Below, one piece after another: positions 1 to 45,100 of a stretch of DNA of 64,000 nt. The position numbers and the translations under genes are program-made. The notes beneath the pieces were generated by a model. It was not told the origin of the DNA. It did not search any database and was given only the letters and a program-made list of their open reading frames with translations. How positions within the stretch are numbered: position 1 is the stretch's first letter; every line of letters begins with the position of its first letter. The stretch is from the NCBI GenBank assembly GCA_947044365.1, contig OX345653.1, forward strand, positions 2,675,501-2,739,500. The letters are read 5' to 3'. The stretch is from Petrosia ficiformis (Eukaryota; Porifera; Demospongiae; Haplosclerida; Petrosiidae).

Positions 1-18
1 ACGGTCAAAAAATCCTGA

Positions 19-1334
19 TTATTTACGATTATGATTACAATTACATACATTTTTTTTGGTTGGCAAAAGGAAATTACTAATAACTATCAAACACTTCATC
101 ACGCAGAAGGCACCTTTCAGGTCTAAAGATTTTCCAGCAATGAAAAAAAGTTGATCAACTGGTAAACTTGAGACTGGAACTTTTAGGAAATGACAAGCAA
201 GTTTTGAAAATATTGGATACGAGAGTTGGTGGTGTTTCAAATATATCAGTGGATCATCATCCTCAAGTAAGCAGGGACTTTTAATAGTAGACTGCAATTG
301 CCAGAAGATATCTCTCGTCTTGGATTGTCCTTCGTGAACTGAAAGAGAATTGACCTTTTTTTAGGTGGTGAGTCTGTTGGAGAGGCTGAACCCTGACCAG
401 AAGTCATAGAGGAGGGGAAAAATGCACTCATGGCTTCAGCATTTTGAAGAACAGCTTGCTTGAGATCTGTTGGCTCTTCTGGTGTACACCATGCTAGCTT
501 CATCTGGGGTCAAGAGCAGCAGCAAGCTTGAACCCTTCTTCCTCGAACTGTGATAAGTGGGCATTAGCAGATGATTTCAGTGACATCACAGTCCAGTTTT
601 TACATGGTTGAGTTGAACACATGGAGCAGGGACTTTATCATTGTCAGCTGTGAGTTTCATCGTGTTGCATTGGCCATTTGCAACTTCAAGTCATCTTCAA
701 AATCATCACTGGCCTTTGTGGAGTGGTGTACTTGACTGACAAGCCTTGTGATCTTCCCAAGCACTTGCTTTACTTGGTCAGCATTATTCAGGCCATCTTT
801 AACCACAAATTGTATATGATGTGAGAGAAACAGGGATAATGGGTCGGCAAAAAGTCAAGCTCCTCTCCAAGTTCCACTGATTGAAGTGAATCATCATCTT
901 CTTCATCTTCATTGTCATCCTCATCTACTTGTGCCCTTTTCATATTACTGGCGTTGTCTGCAGTCGGGCATATTTATAGGGCAAGATGCAGTAGATGTTC
1001 AACTGATGTACAGACTTCAGTGTGGCGTGCAGTCAACAGTTTGCAACTGGGATGTTTCCTGGAAGGCATAGTATAGCGAGGCTCTGCCTTCTCTAAATCA
1101 TTTCAAATTGCTTGACTCTCAACAATTGATAAAGGCTTCAAGTCGATAGCCACAAATAATACAATTGCATTTGTGATTTCATTCTGCTTTCCTGAATCTC
1201 ACTTTTTAGCTTTTTTGGATGTAGAATAGACAAAGGCATCAGGAAAGCAGAATGAAATCACAAATGCAATTGTATTATTTGTTGCTATCGACTTGAAGCC
1301 TTTATCAATTGTTGAGAGTCAAGCAATTTGAAAT
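19..1334 (-). pseudogene. Decayed hAT-family transposase
   Basis: This is a relic of a cut-and-paste DNA transposase, read on the minus strand. The last open segment (297 to 19) reads like the hAT C-terminal dimerisation domain: a DPLIYLKHHQLSYPIFSKLA stretch, then LPVDQLFFIAG, matching the family pattern of Tyr/Trp, SYP.LSKLA and LF..AG. Just upstream, 503 to 246 holds a linker in another frame, so there is a frameshift near 270. Further upstream, 900 to 560 carries pieces such as LVVKDGLNNADQVKQVLGKI and a NATRWNSQLT-like motif whose Trp codon is now TGA. From about 1330 to 930 a fragment resembles the 'IDLKPLSIVES... PRYTMPSRK' region. Stops and frameshifts throughout make it non-functional. 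The original ends are not clear. The family call is from recognisable motifs only. Confidence 0.75.
1100..1334. repeat. 96-bp inverted repeat (hairpin) inside the hAT relic
   Basis: Bases 1100-1195 are the reverse complement of 1239-1334, with one mismatch noticed, around a 43-bp spacer. The arms contain transposase-coding sequence (IDLKPLSIVES region on the minus strand). The structure therefore arose by inverted duplication of part of the transposase rather than being ordinary terminal repeats. Confidence 0.85.
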
Positions 1335-1745
1335 CATAATTGTAATCACAGTTATCAAACTGTGATTAGAATTATGATTACAATTATGAATACACAAAAA
1401 GTGTAATCAATTAAAATTGTAATCGGCCCCATGTCTGTCAAATTTTAATATTACCTTACTGTATAAGGTATTACTGTACTGAGTGTACTCTTGATACATT
1501 ATATAGACAATGTACTACAATGCATGTACAAGCTGAAATACTATACAACTAACAAGTACTATGGTACTGTACACTACAGTACCATAGTACTAGTACAGTT
1601 ATTGTATGCCTCTTTAATATATGTAATTACATGTATATCATAGATTATATAGCCTACATAGATTATATAGCCTGCGTAGGCTATATAATCTATGATTATA
1701 TTATTGTGATTCAGTTGTACATGTACATACAGTAGATAAAGAAAA
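1335..1745. repeat. Cluster of short palindromes
   Basis: A 17-bp-arm palindrome lies at 1555-1591 (arm AGTACTATGGTACTGTA, 3-base loop). A nested palindrome lies at 1638-1696 with TAGATTATATAGCCT arms. Bases 1335-1420 hold several GATTACAATTATGA-like segments that also occur at 24-46, possibly remains of the end of the hAT element. Confidence 0.6.
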
Positions 1746-3308
1746 CGTTATGTATAAAAACTTTCATGTTGACTGACAATAATAAATTGATTAAGTAGAA
1801 TAGTATTGAGTGCTCATTATAAATTCATAGTTTTGATCATATTCTTTTTCTACTGTGAGTTCAATTGCCATATGAATCCTCTCCTGTTAACTGGACTACA
1901 TGTACGTCTGTGCACAAGACATTTATATGCATTCCAATAACAATTTTTCATGATTTTATACACACTCAAATTCAACACGAATGTTTCCCTACCACACAAA
2001 ATAGGGAGATTATTTTAATAATTAAAATCTGTAGCTCATAGACCAGATTAGTAAAACTAATGTATAACATTCCTATATTGTGTTCCTATGAGTAAATATG
2101 TGATACACAGCATCTTGTGGAAAGTGACTTTGATGCAAATTATAAACTGACCAAGATAGATTTGCGTTAAGGTGGTTGTCACATATTGTTTGTGCCCGTC
2201 AACATTAATTTCGTTCTCACAAAAAATAGTAAACTAATTTGCAGTTACATTTATACACATAAAATAATCTGTTTCTTCTGTTCTCAGAATCAATATGCAT
2301 TCTGGATAGCTACTGGTCTAATGGTGACATCATGTGGTTTGTTATGGAGAAGATTACTGATGTTTCTTGGAAAGAGTATGAACAAAATGCCAATGAAAAA
2401 AATTACTAAACACTAAAAATCTTCTCTTAGTTCAAATTTTTAGTGTAGCAATTAAAAATGTGCTATTTTTATCATAAAATTAATAATTATGAAGTGTTAA
2501 AATTAAATACATATACAAGAATAATAAAAACATTTTCAAAAAAATGAAAAAACATGTAGAGATATTAAAACAGCAGAAGCACACGAACAAAATTGGGACG
2601 ATACCTCGGCAACAAAATAATACTAACCACTTCAATATACATAAAGCATACATAAGTGGATATACTTTGTCTTTTACTCTTTATTGACATATGTACTTAC
2701 GTATGTATGGTTACATATATGGGGTCAGTATAATTTTGTTGTTGAGGTACTGACTGTCCCAATCTAGTTTGTGTGCTTTTTAAAAATATACCTACATGTT
2801 CTTTCGTTAATATGTAGAATTATAATAATTATGAAAGTGGTCAGTACAATCTTGTTGCTGTCATCCCAACATTTTTTTGGTTTTGAACTTTTGATATCCC
2901 TACGTGTTCTTTCTTGCATTAGAATTTTAACAAATATATTGCAGCTCAAAAACACATAATTATGCATGTATTATAAAATAACTTTTAGGCCACGACATTA
3001 TTCTACAATAGAAAATAGATCTACTTGCTTACATTTCCTTTCAGTGTACAGACTACAAGTTTATTAAATTAGTGTTGTGTGTACTAATCATGTAGAATCA
3101 GTTGTACTATATTATTGATCAGTAAATCTGCCGACTCTGTACTCAAGTCTGGTCTAGAGGAGACTTGTGGTGCATTCTTGTCTCAACCATACCTCTTGTG
3201 CTGTAATTTGTGTAATGCTTATTAGTAAATGAGTAGTTTAACTATATATTACATAATAATTATTACTTCGTTTCTTCGTATTGAGATGAGAGAAAATTGG
3301 TTCATAAA
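1746..3308. repeat. Gene-free flank with an old MITE relative
   Basis: No convincing exon is seen here. From 2513 (ACAAGAATAATAAAAACATT) to about 2960 the sequence resembles a degraded relative of the long-armed MITE at 31169-31466. Shared parts are the end sequence, a GTAGAGATATTAAAA / GATATCCCTACGTG pair and an inverted arrangement. Two right-arm-like segments (2700-2830 and 2835-2960) suggest partial duplication. Confidence 0.5.
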
Positions 3309-3314
3309 TTTAAT
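3309..3314 (-). terminator. Possible poly(A) signal of HADHA (ATTAAA)
   Basis: On the minus strand ATTAAA lies about 80 bases past the HADHA stop codon. It is the common variant of AATAAA. No AATAAA was found closer to the stop. Confidence 0.4.
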
Positions 3315-3392
3315 ACTACATTACAAATTATAAATAAAAAATACATTTCCTACATTTCCTACATCACTAATCATCATATTCACATAATTATG

Positions 3393-36191
<32,799 letters not shown>

Positions 36192-36259
36192 CTAAATTTT
36201 GCAAGGGTCTGATGACGTTGATAAATCCACGTGGTTGTCACGTGATTTTGTATAGCAAG
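36192..36259. promoter_or_regulatory. Bidirectional promoter core between HADHA and COX5B
   Basis: Only 68 bp separate the two divergent start codons. The gap contains two CACGTG E-boxes, at 36228-36233 (CCACGTGG) and 36239-36244 (TCACGTGA), whose starts are 11 bp apart. A TGACGT CRE-type element is at 36213-36218. No TATA box is placed convincingly. CACGTG is bound by USF/TFE/MYC-type bHLH proteins in animals. A shared regulatory region for two mitochondrial genes is inferred from geometry and motifs. The 5' UTRs must be very short, overlap, or start within the neighbour's first exon. Confidence 0.75.
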
Positions 36260-39087
36260 ATGGCTCTGGCTAATTGGTCTCTCAGAAGGATGCTCTCCAC
36301 TCCTTACCTTAGACGTGGTATTTATGCAGTTTTCTACTCCAATGGAAATGTGGAAAAGCCGCTTCCTGCAGGTATGAATGCCAAATAGAACACTGTTCTG
36401 CATGTTTGTATTGAGTTCTAATTAATGCCCACGATCAAAATACTTTTTACTGCACATCTTTTGAAATGTTGACAATGAAAATAACCATAAATATCCAGTT
36501 ATTATATATATGGTCACTCAGTCTATTAATTATTATTTTCTCATCAATGCATCTTGAAATTTCAATAAATTTTGTAGTTAATTATCAGCAGCTGACTATT
36601 GGCTGACCTCTTGAACCTAAAAGTTTAATTATTGGTTTGTCCACCCACCTGTGTAATGGCTTCACTGTGTATGTGATATTGTTGATTGTGCAAAGGAAAA
36701 AATGGATTCTGAGTTCCCTAAAGAAATTTATTGCGGTATAATTAAATATCGACTAAACACATGTTCCACATGACCACAATAACACTCATCAACTCACAAA
36801 TATAGCATTTGCTGTTAATGAAATAGATGTCTACCACTCTTTTCCTTGATTGCATCTAGAAAAGCCTAACACACATTGCTATTTCAGTTGGCGCCATGTG
36901 CTCAAAAATATGGGTGTGGCACAAAATATTTAATAAACTGTGTGTTTCGGTATGCATCAAATTGCCATCAATTTGGGATATCGTATTGCGATACAGGAAT
37001 GAATATTGTAATTTTAGCTGGTATATCGCCCAGCCCTATATGAATGTACTAACCCCATTCTCATTCTTGTGATCAACTTGTAACCATTTAGTTAAACATT
37101 TACAACGAAATTGATGCTGTGTGCCTTAGACAATCAAAATTCAGAAACAACCAAACTGTGAATTCGGAAAGTACCAATTAAGCTAATCAAGTTATATAAT
37201 AAATGAAGCACTTAAAATGTTGAATAATAATTAAACATGTGTGCGTTTAGATAAATATTATTTAAATATTTTTTTACTATTCAGTCGCGTGGAGAGGATA
37301 AGCAGATAGTAGGGCTCTTGCATGAAATAATTAGAGCATATATGGTACTATACTAAACAGCAATATAGAAACCCCACCCTTAACATATACTGGCACATGG
37401 CTAGAATAGTACCAATGTACCATGTATAGTCCAATTAAAGGCTTTAGGTTACATGAAGCATATGCCATTAGTAGTTACAACTTGCAAGCATACTAAGTTA
37501 TGAACTGCCCACCCATGCGTTAAATAACTTATAAAAGGACTTTAATATGTTAATAAGTATTATGTAATGCATACATGTGTAAACTGTAATGCATAATGAT
37601 CATTCTAGGAGACACAATTCCGAGTGATGTTGAACAAGCTACTGGATTGGAGAAGAAAGAGCTGGATGCTTTATTGTCTGGAGTAGAGGTAACTATATTG
37701 AACACACAATTTGAGCCAACCACACCAGATATGGTTCAGATGGATGTAGCTGACTCATTGAGCTATGTCTTACATGTATTTTCGTCTTGTTCCCACTGCA
37801 TAGAGAAGTGCCTGTGTTCCGGAATACTGGTCAAATTGCAGATAGTTCAATTAGTTACATATAATTCATAGTAATATAATTTTTCATTATTTAGGACCCT
37901 TTCAATCTTGGTATAAACAAAGGACCCTGGGGTACCAAAGATAAACCTAAACTAGTTCCTTCTTTCTTTGAAGAACGTCTCGTAGGATGTGTTTGTAAGT
38001 TAATACTTATCTTGTTGTGATGTTACTCCATTTAGCTGCAGGTATAACTAAAATTCCTTTTGTAAGGCATTGTGTAGTTAACTAAACTAAAACTCACGTG
38101 ATGTGTTATTTAATAAAGAATAAAACCTCTTTTTTTAATAAGTCTATTAAAGTCTGTTACATTCATGATGACCTCAAAATTAGGATGTAATGAGTAATAT
38201 AGTGTATAGTTTAATGTCATAAGGTTAATATCAATAATGAAGCAATTGATTGAAATTTAATGCACATAAAAAATAACGGGATGTGTAATTATATGAAAAT
38301 GTTGAAGTAAACGTTCGTTGGTCATTTCAAACTAAAGTTATGAACATTTTTCTGAGGTCATCATGAACATGAATGATCTTTTTAGTTAACTACATGTACT
38401 ACTGAATTACAAATATACTCCAAACACTAAATTAAAATTGCCCTATAATGTTCATTTTTGGTTTGCTCAATAATGTGCACTTTTAGTTAGTTAACTAAAA
38501 ACTAAAACACTTTTAGTAAGTCTAGTTAATTAACTGTGACAATAACTAAAACTGTCTAAACGTGGTCATTGCTGTCATAAGACAACCTCAGGGTCATACA
38601 AACCAAATAAGACGACCTCAGTGTCATACAAACCAAATATTCACTCACTTGCCTGTACAAGGATAATGAAACTTGGCCAATAAAGGCACTTTTGGTAGTT
38701 TACTAAAACGGAAGCCTTGTTTTGTTTAATCAACATAAAAACCTTTTTTTTGTTAGTTAACTGCTAAATCACAAATATACTGCAAACACTACTAATTATA
38801 TTGAAAGTGTCCAGTGATGGTGCATTTTTAGTTTCCTCAATAACGTGTGCTTTTAATTAGTGAACTGTAACAATAACTAAAAGTAGTCATTGTTGTCACA
38901 ACAAAACTATGAATTCCATCCTTTATACATTCAATTTGCATTCTTTTAAGTATTTCTGTTAATCTTATTAACAGGTGAAGAAGATGCTACTTATATCAAC
39001 TGGATGAAACTCCAAAAAGGTCCTGCACAACGTTGTGAATGTGGTCACTGGTTTCAGCTAGTTGAAGGCAGTTCCAATAAAGTATAA
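36260..39087 (+). CDS. COX5B: Cytochrome c oxidase subunit 5B, mitochondrial, 4 exons
   Basis: Nuclear-encoded peripheral, zinc-binding subunit of respiratory complex IV on the matrix side of the inner membrane. Coding exons are 36260-36371, 37609-37688, 37895-37994 and 38975-39087. They give 405 nt, 134 aa plus stop, with GT-AG borders and consistent phases. The start MALANWSLRRMLSTPYLRRG is an Arg-rich targeting presequence without acidic residues. The mature part carries DTIPSDVEQATGLEKKEL, then the conserved DPFN and GCVCEED, and ends QRCECGHWFQLVEG. Four cysteines near 96, 98, 118 and 120 match the family's zinc site. The second pair is spaced C-x-C here, as against C-x2-C in the human protein. 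It is divergently paired with HADHA. Intron 1 holds a MITE copy and intron 3 several repeats. Confidence 0.97.
36722..37038. mobile_element. Family D2 hAT-like MITE in COX5B intron 1
   Basis: Inverse-orientation relative of 14984-15863, ending TATATCGCCCAGCCCTA. Its left end is truncated or diverged. It lacks the inner element, and the join GGGTGTGGCAC followed by AAAATATTTAAT is the unoccupied form of the insertion site. Confidence 0.75.
38040..38912. mobile_element. Family A fragments and a family B element in COX5B intron 3
   Basis: 38150-38375 is family B (AGTGTATAGTTTAATGTCAT, ATTATATGAAAATG, AAAGTTATGAACATTTTTCT). Degraded family A pieces lie on both sides (TTTTAGTTAGTTAACTAAAA near 38470-38505; CATTGTTGTCACAACAAAAC near 38890). 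A 34-bp direct duplication (GACGACCTCAGTGTCATAC) is at about 38579-38640. Confidence 0.65.
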
Positions 39088-39158
39088 ACAACATCCATCA
39101 TATTAAAATGACCTATTAGGAGACAAGACTGTTGTATGTACAGATGTAGTTATTTGAT

Positions 39159-39164
39159 AATAAA
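39159..39164 (+). terminator. COX5B poly(A) signal AATAAA
   Basis: AATAAA 72 nt past the COX5B stop, in an otherwise short presumed 3' UTR. Confidence 0.7.
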
Positions 39165-41165
39165 AATTAAAGCTTATCTTACACTATAAGTATGTACTAT
39201 AGGTTGCCATGGTGATTTTGGAAAATTGGAAGTGAATTAAAAATTAACCTGCAATGATTAATTATTATTATATAGTTGTTTTTTTTGTGTGAATTGTTGT
39301 AGCTTAGTTCCACTATATAATATTATAAACTCGCTTGGGAAAATGTGTTTACATAATTATGTGCTGATATACAGTTCCAGTATCAGTTATTCTCATGAGT
39401 AATATCATGTTCGTAAGTAATGTGAAATAATGTTAACTCAATGAGATCATCAAGTTTCAATGGTGTTGTTACATGGTTGAGTTATTTTAATATTCATGAA
39501 ATTATGTAAGCAATAAGTACGTACAGGACACAAACTAAAATTAAGAAGGGTGTTGTTTCTCGAGACAATGTCAATAGCGTGTATGAAAACAAGTAATATT
39601 TTGGGGAGTTTTTCATGCAGCAGCCACTACTATAAATAGTAATAAACCCACAACCCACCCACTATTTATAGTAACTGAGCAGCATACAATAGATGTAATG
39701 CAGTGAGTGCTATATCAAGCACCAATCTGTGTTGTATGATATGGTTAATATAATTAAAAGCTATAATAATTATATATAACTAATAATTGTCAGAACAGCT
39801 GAGCTGGTTTATATATATTTTTAATAGCACAGTCATACATACAGCCATATTGTTTTTGTGACAGAGAGATTGTAAATGAAAAAAAAAACAGCAGAGATTA
39901 GAATAAGAAGTAAGTGAATGTGTGTTAAAATTTGTGGTACTGAAAAGAAAAATATAAAAAGAATCTAGCTGTAAAACATGGTATAAGAAATATAAATAAT
40001 TTAAAGAAGTCTATCAATAATACAAAGTCACCATCTTGGACCAGCAAGTTCCTATAGATATGAAAAATAATTATTATAAAATATATTATATATTATATAT
40101 ATTGAATTTCAATTCATCCATCTCTCAACTACTTTAAGGATCCATCTATTTATTTATATGGACCAAAGATTCCTTTCCGAATAATTAATGAATAAAATAT
40201 TTGCATGAACACTTTGTATGCCAAGTTCAACTACATGATGTAAATCTACAGTTATCAGTTTCATCACATGACACTGCCACACCCATTAAATGACCAATCC
40301 ACCCAAATGACATACCTCCTTAATTATAGGTATACCATGTATATAACATGACCAAATGATATATAATTGTATATAAAATATTGACGAATGTTTGTGAATA
40401 AACAAAATTAGCAAGACATAGTGTAGTTTAATAGTAGTTGCAATTTCTATAAGCTGATTTCTTTCTGCTGGTCTGTACAATGTTCGGTAGCTCAATTTGC
40501 ACATGTACATTTACATGTCACATGACCAAAACCACAAAATGACGTAAATTCCTTAACTACATATATATACAATACATATGTGACAGAAGTACATATATAT
40601 TTATATATATATACAATTATATATGAATTATGTAATCATTATAATATAATTATATATAGTTAGGAAAGCAATGATAGGGATAGCCAGTATTGTGGAAACA
40701 GCCAGTCATGCAGGACATTGTCCAATAAATCTAGTGAATGTCCGATACATTGAAACTGAACTGTATACACAGTATATGGGGAGCAGGACAAGAGTAGTGA
40801 AAATAGGTCATAATGTCTGGTAGTTGGCTCAATGTTTACACTCCTCTGGGAATAGCCCTGTCATTACATTCCAATTCTAGATATTTTTCTCATATATGTT
40901 ATATCCTTTTCCTTATTAATTTTGTTTATCATCACCCAAGCTACATTAACACATCAGTAACAGCAAATGTTGTTTGACCATATATGAAGTGATCCATAAT
41001 ATAACATAATTATGTCATCGAGATACATCCTTTAATTAAATATATACAAGGCCTGCCCAAAAACATAACATTATTTACCCCAAACAATAAATTTTAAGTA
41101 CATAATCAATAGTTAACTATAAACAGTAGTCTAGTTAACTTCCATTATCACATGATACAAGAAAC
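39165..41165. other. Intergenic region, no clear gene
   Basis: Contains a small inverted repeat at 39628-39664 (ACTATAAATAGT/ACTATTTATAGT) and AT-rich stretches. 40255-40690 resembles a degraded family E element (CACACCCATTAAATGACC, then an AT tract and GAAAGCAATGATAGGGAT). No convincing plus-strand exon is present. One possible tiny minus-strand exon is listed separately. Confidence 0.5.
40028..40051 (-). CDS. Possible alternative last exon of the ankyrin-ROC-death gene
   Basis: After a TATCTATAG acceptor, the minus strand reads ELAGPRW then stop, in the phase needed to follow the donor at 42219. It would give a 1103-aa protein. A distance of 2.2 kb and no AATAAA nearby make this weak. The alternative is read-through to the stop at 42132. 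Confidence 0.2.
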   Translation of the reverse strand, partial: ELAGPRW

Positions 41166-41177
41166 ATATTACTTTGT

Positions 41178-41320
41178 ACCACACAGACACACAGACACAC
41201 AGACACACACATACACACAGACACAGACACACCCACATACAGACAGACACACATACACACACACAGTACACAGACACACCCACATACAGACACACACACA
41301 TACAGACACACAGTACACAG
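41178..41320. repeat. (CACAGA)n/(CA)n microsatellite
   Basis: Degenerate CACAGACACAC units, with an internal duplication around CACCCACATACAGACA. Confidence 0.9.
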
Positions 41321-41725
41321 TGGCATTAGACCATAAGCTCAATAATTCATTATGTTTTATCAGCAATATGTGAATAAACATAAATATAAACACGAAAATG
41401 TATGTATGTGTGCATGAATGATAGAACATTTATAACTATATACATACCTGTTTATATATGTACGTCATACATACATAATTACACAACATGCATATATATA
41501 TACTCGTGTTTTTATGCTTATCTGTGTTTACTTAACAACTTTCTGTTATTTTCATTATCTTTGAAATATATCTCTCATAATACTAAAACTGAACTAATGC
41601 TGTCCTCCCCTGAACTACCCTATACAAAACATATTAACAGAAACACCATTTTATCTAACCATCTCTACTGATTTGTTTACAATTACATTTTTATCTCATG
41701 AGAAAATCTCTGTATACACGTACAC

Positions 41726-41726
<1 letters not shown>

Positions 41727-41765
<39 letters not shown>

Positions 41766-42066
41766 TATACAAATAGTGGTGTGTGGGTGGGTAGTTGCAT
41801 TGCACCAAATAGCGTTTCGCCAAATAGATAAGTATACACCACACACTATAGATAAGTATGCACCACACACTATAGATAAGTATGCACCACACACTATAGA
41901 TAAGTATGCACCACACACTATAGATAAGTATACACTATAGATAAGTATACACCACACACTATAGATAAGTATGCACCACACACTATAGATAAGTATGCAC
42001 CACACACTATAGATAAGTATGCACCACACACTATAGATAAGTATACACTATAGATAAGTATACACA
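41727..42066. repeat. (AT)n tract and 24-bp-unit minisatellite
   Basis: An AT tract at 41727-41762 is followed from 41825 by about ten units of TATAGATAAGTATGCACCAC plus 4 bases. A shortened unit (TAGATAAGTATACACTA) recurs at about 41925 and 42045, so the array is two copies of a larger block of about 115 bp. Confidence 0.92.
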
Positions 42067-42131
42067 TACACTATTTGTGGGGTAATTTATGTCTGTGTTG
42101 TGTGTGTGTTGAATAGTGTTGTACTAGTATG

Positions 42132-45100
42132 TCACAATTTATCCATCCATCCATCCATCCATCCATCCATCCATCCATCCATCCATCCACCCATCCATAC
42201 TTTCATTATAAAGCATACCTGTAAATTTCTTCCATAGAAGATGCTAAACACATCTAAGATCTCCCTAAGTCTGCCATATGAAGGGTTTGCATCCTGTCTT
42301 TTAAAATTGTGTAATATATGTCGACAAATATCACCAGGTTTTCGACGAGCTTGCTCACAGATATTTTCCATTGTTGCTAAATCCAATTCAAATACTGTCC
42401 TACCCAAAATTTCCCAATCATTAGCAAAATGTTCACGTTGAGAAACATCGAAAATAAAATTGTCCGAGATTTGGTTGTTTTGAAGTGTTGGATCAAGCAG
42501 CTCTTTGAGTAATACTTTACCTAGATGCATATATGGATCCCAAAATATCAGATCACATAATTTGATTGTATACTGACAGCTTGTGTCGAAGGTAGAACTG
42601 TAACCTTCCGTCAAAGGTTTAAAAATCATATGTATGCTGTAAAACGGTATATTGCATCTTTTAACACTTGGAATTGGGTACAACATGAGACTTTCGGGGT
42701 CCAAGAGACCTTCTTCGGTTTTTATCTTTGGGGCAAATGCTGCTTTTGTTTCCAAGATTTTGTTAATGATGGCTGCACGAAGTTTGATGCATTCCATTTC
42801 GTTACCTTGGAAACATCTCATTACGAGCACCAATACCTGAAAACGTATACAATGCAATTTGCATATTAGCTTAAATATACATACTATTACTTAAATAAAT
42901 ACAGGCATGCCTCTAAATATGGAACAATATAATATAATTAAATACTCATACTGAGAGTACAATAGTACACTTGTTGTACATTATATAAATACTATAAACA
43001 TACGATGTATTTCCAGTACACAAATACCTGGCCAAATATAAACACTAAAAAGTAAGTAAACAATATTTAGTAATCTTGTTTCATTATGCCAGTTCAGCAA
43101 GGTACACGTTACATGTTTATTTATTATGTATGACTCAATTATGCGAGTCATAATGAATCAGCAGAACACTAAATAGAATCATGTTGAGTTGAAACAGAGC
43201 TCATTATATATTCATAGTTTTAATTACATGCATGTGTGCTACATATGTTCACATGAACTGCATCTGAGAAAGTGAGTTTTGTTTGGGCAATTTTGAATTT
43301 ATAATAAGCATAGATTCCTGTCTAACATGGCTCTACTCAAGAGTGATCTCTTCTTTTGAAGGGATTAGATTTGAACCCTTTTGGAGAGCCTTTCTTAACT
43401 ACCGTCTGATCCATTCTTCAACTGCTATTTTTATCATTGTATAAAATCAAATAATGGGTAATTACATTAAGCTAGCATCATTAAAGAAATATCCCTTGTT
43501 TACTAATCAAATTCTAAAGAGAACACAGGTGTACCATATTCAATAACTAATATAACTCCTACCTGTCCATCTTCTCTCAGTTCAATATAGCTCTCTGTTC
43601 CATGCAAGTTGAACCAGTGGATACCACTTTTCCATGGATTGCATTCTCGCTTGAGTACCTTTTGACTATCTGATGGATCTTCGATTGCAACAGCAAATTG
43701 AAATGCTGTACGTAGAAGAACAGCATGGAGGAATCGAGAATCAAAATATTGCAGTTGCTATAAATGAAAGAATGAGTAAATTTGAAACCAACAAATGTAG
43801 TAATCAAGAACTATCAAAGGATTCTTATTCATGCCTAAACTATGTAAACACAGTTTAGTAGCTTTTAGTTGAGTAGATCATATTACTCATCAGCATAACT
43901 GTTACCATGCCAACCAAATTTTATGACATCTATAAGGCTTGTCTATGATAGAGAATATCATCATTACCTTGTCTAAATGTACATGTTAGACTCTAGTGAT
44001 AAACTCCTCAGCTTTATCTTGGAGTTTAAATTCATTCTCCACCACCTGGAGTCTAACATTCATATACAGACTTTGTTAAAACTAATTCATATCAATATTA
44101 CTTAGTCTATGTGTTGATAAGAAGTGATATGTGTTGGTAGGAAGAGATAAACTTCTCAGCTTTACTTTAGAGTTTAAATTCACTCTGCACCACTTGGAGT
44201 CTAACATGCACAGATTTTGTTATATGATCCTTAGTCTTCAAGTTATAATGTTGCAAAATTCAGTTGCTAAGGTAACAACTATCAGTATGATCTTACCTCA
44301 CTACATTTCAGGCACCATCCAGTATAATATGTAAATCTGTGGTTTTGTTGCCATATCCTATCAGGAGTTTCCACATTGACAAGACAAGGGAAGAAGTAGT
44401 ATTCATCCATTGAAGGATCTCTTACAACAGTCTCTATAGTGTGAATATGAAAGAATGCAAATAGAAGATATAGAAAAGATGTCAGAATGATAAATAGATA
44501 GAATGGTTATGGATAGATAGATGAATAGATAGATAAATATACATATAGATAAATAGATAGATAGATAAATAGATAGATAGATAGATAGATGATACATGCA
44601 TAAATGACACTACAATTAACAATTTTCATAAAGACTATTTTGACCTGAAAAAGTCTCCTATAGTTTTAAGACACTTGGGCCTAATACTCTATTACTAACA
44701 TGACTATTAAATTACTGTAAACTGCAATACAATACAAAGCAGACAAGAAACTAAGATCCTCACCTTTGCCTCTCCCGTCCAATTCTATCCATTCTTCTTG
44801 AGGTGAGTCCAATAGCTTTCCACTGCCTTTGATGAGTTGCAAGACCCCTTGATCATGAACTTCATGACAAAACTCCAGACGTTGCATGCATTGTGTTATC
44901 ACACGAGGATTAAGATCTTGAAATACCCTCTGCAACTTGGAAAATGTTACTATACCATTCTTAGACTCAAGCTGGTGCTCAAGAAAATGCTTTGGTGCAA
45001 ACATGACGGCCTGGATCTTACTAAGGAGGGTATTGACTTCGAGAATGATGGTACTTTCTTCCAAGTTTGCAGTGTTCTTAATGAACATTATATTCACTTT

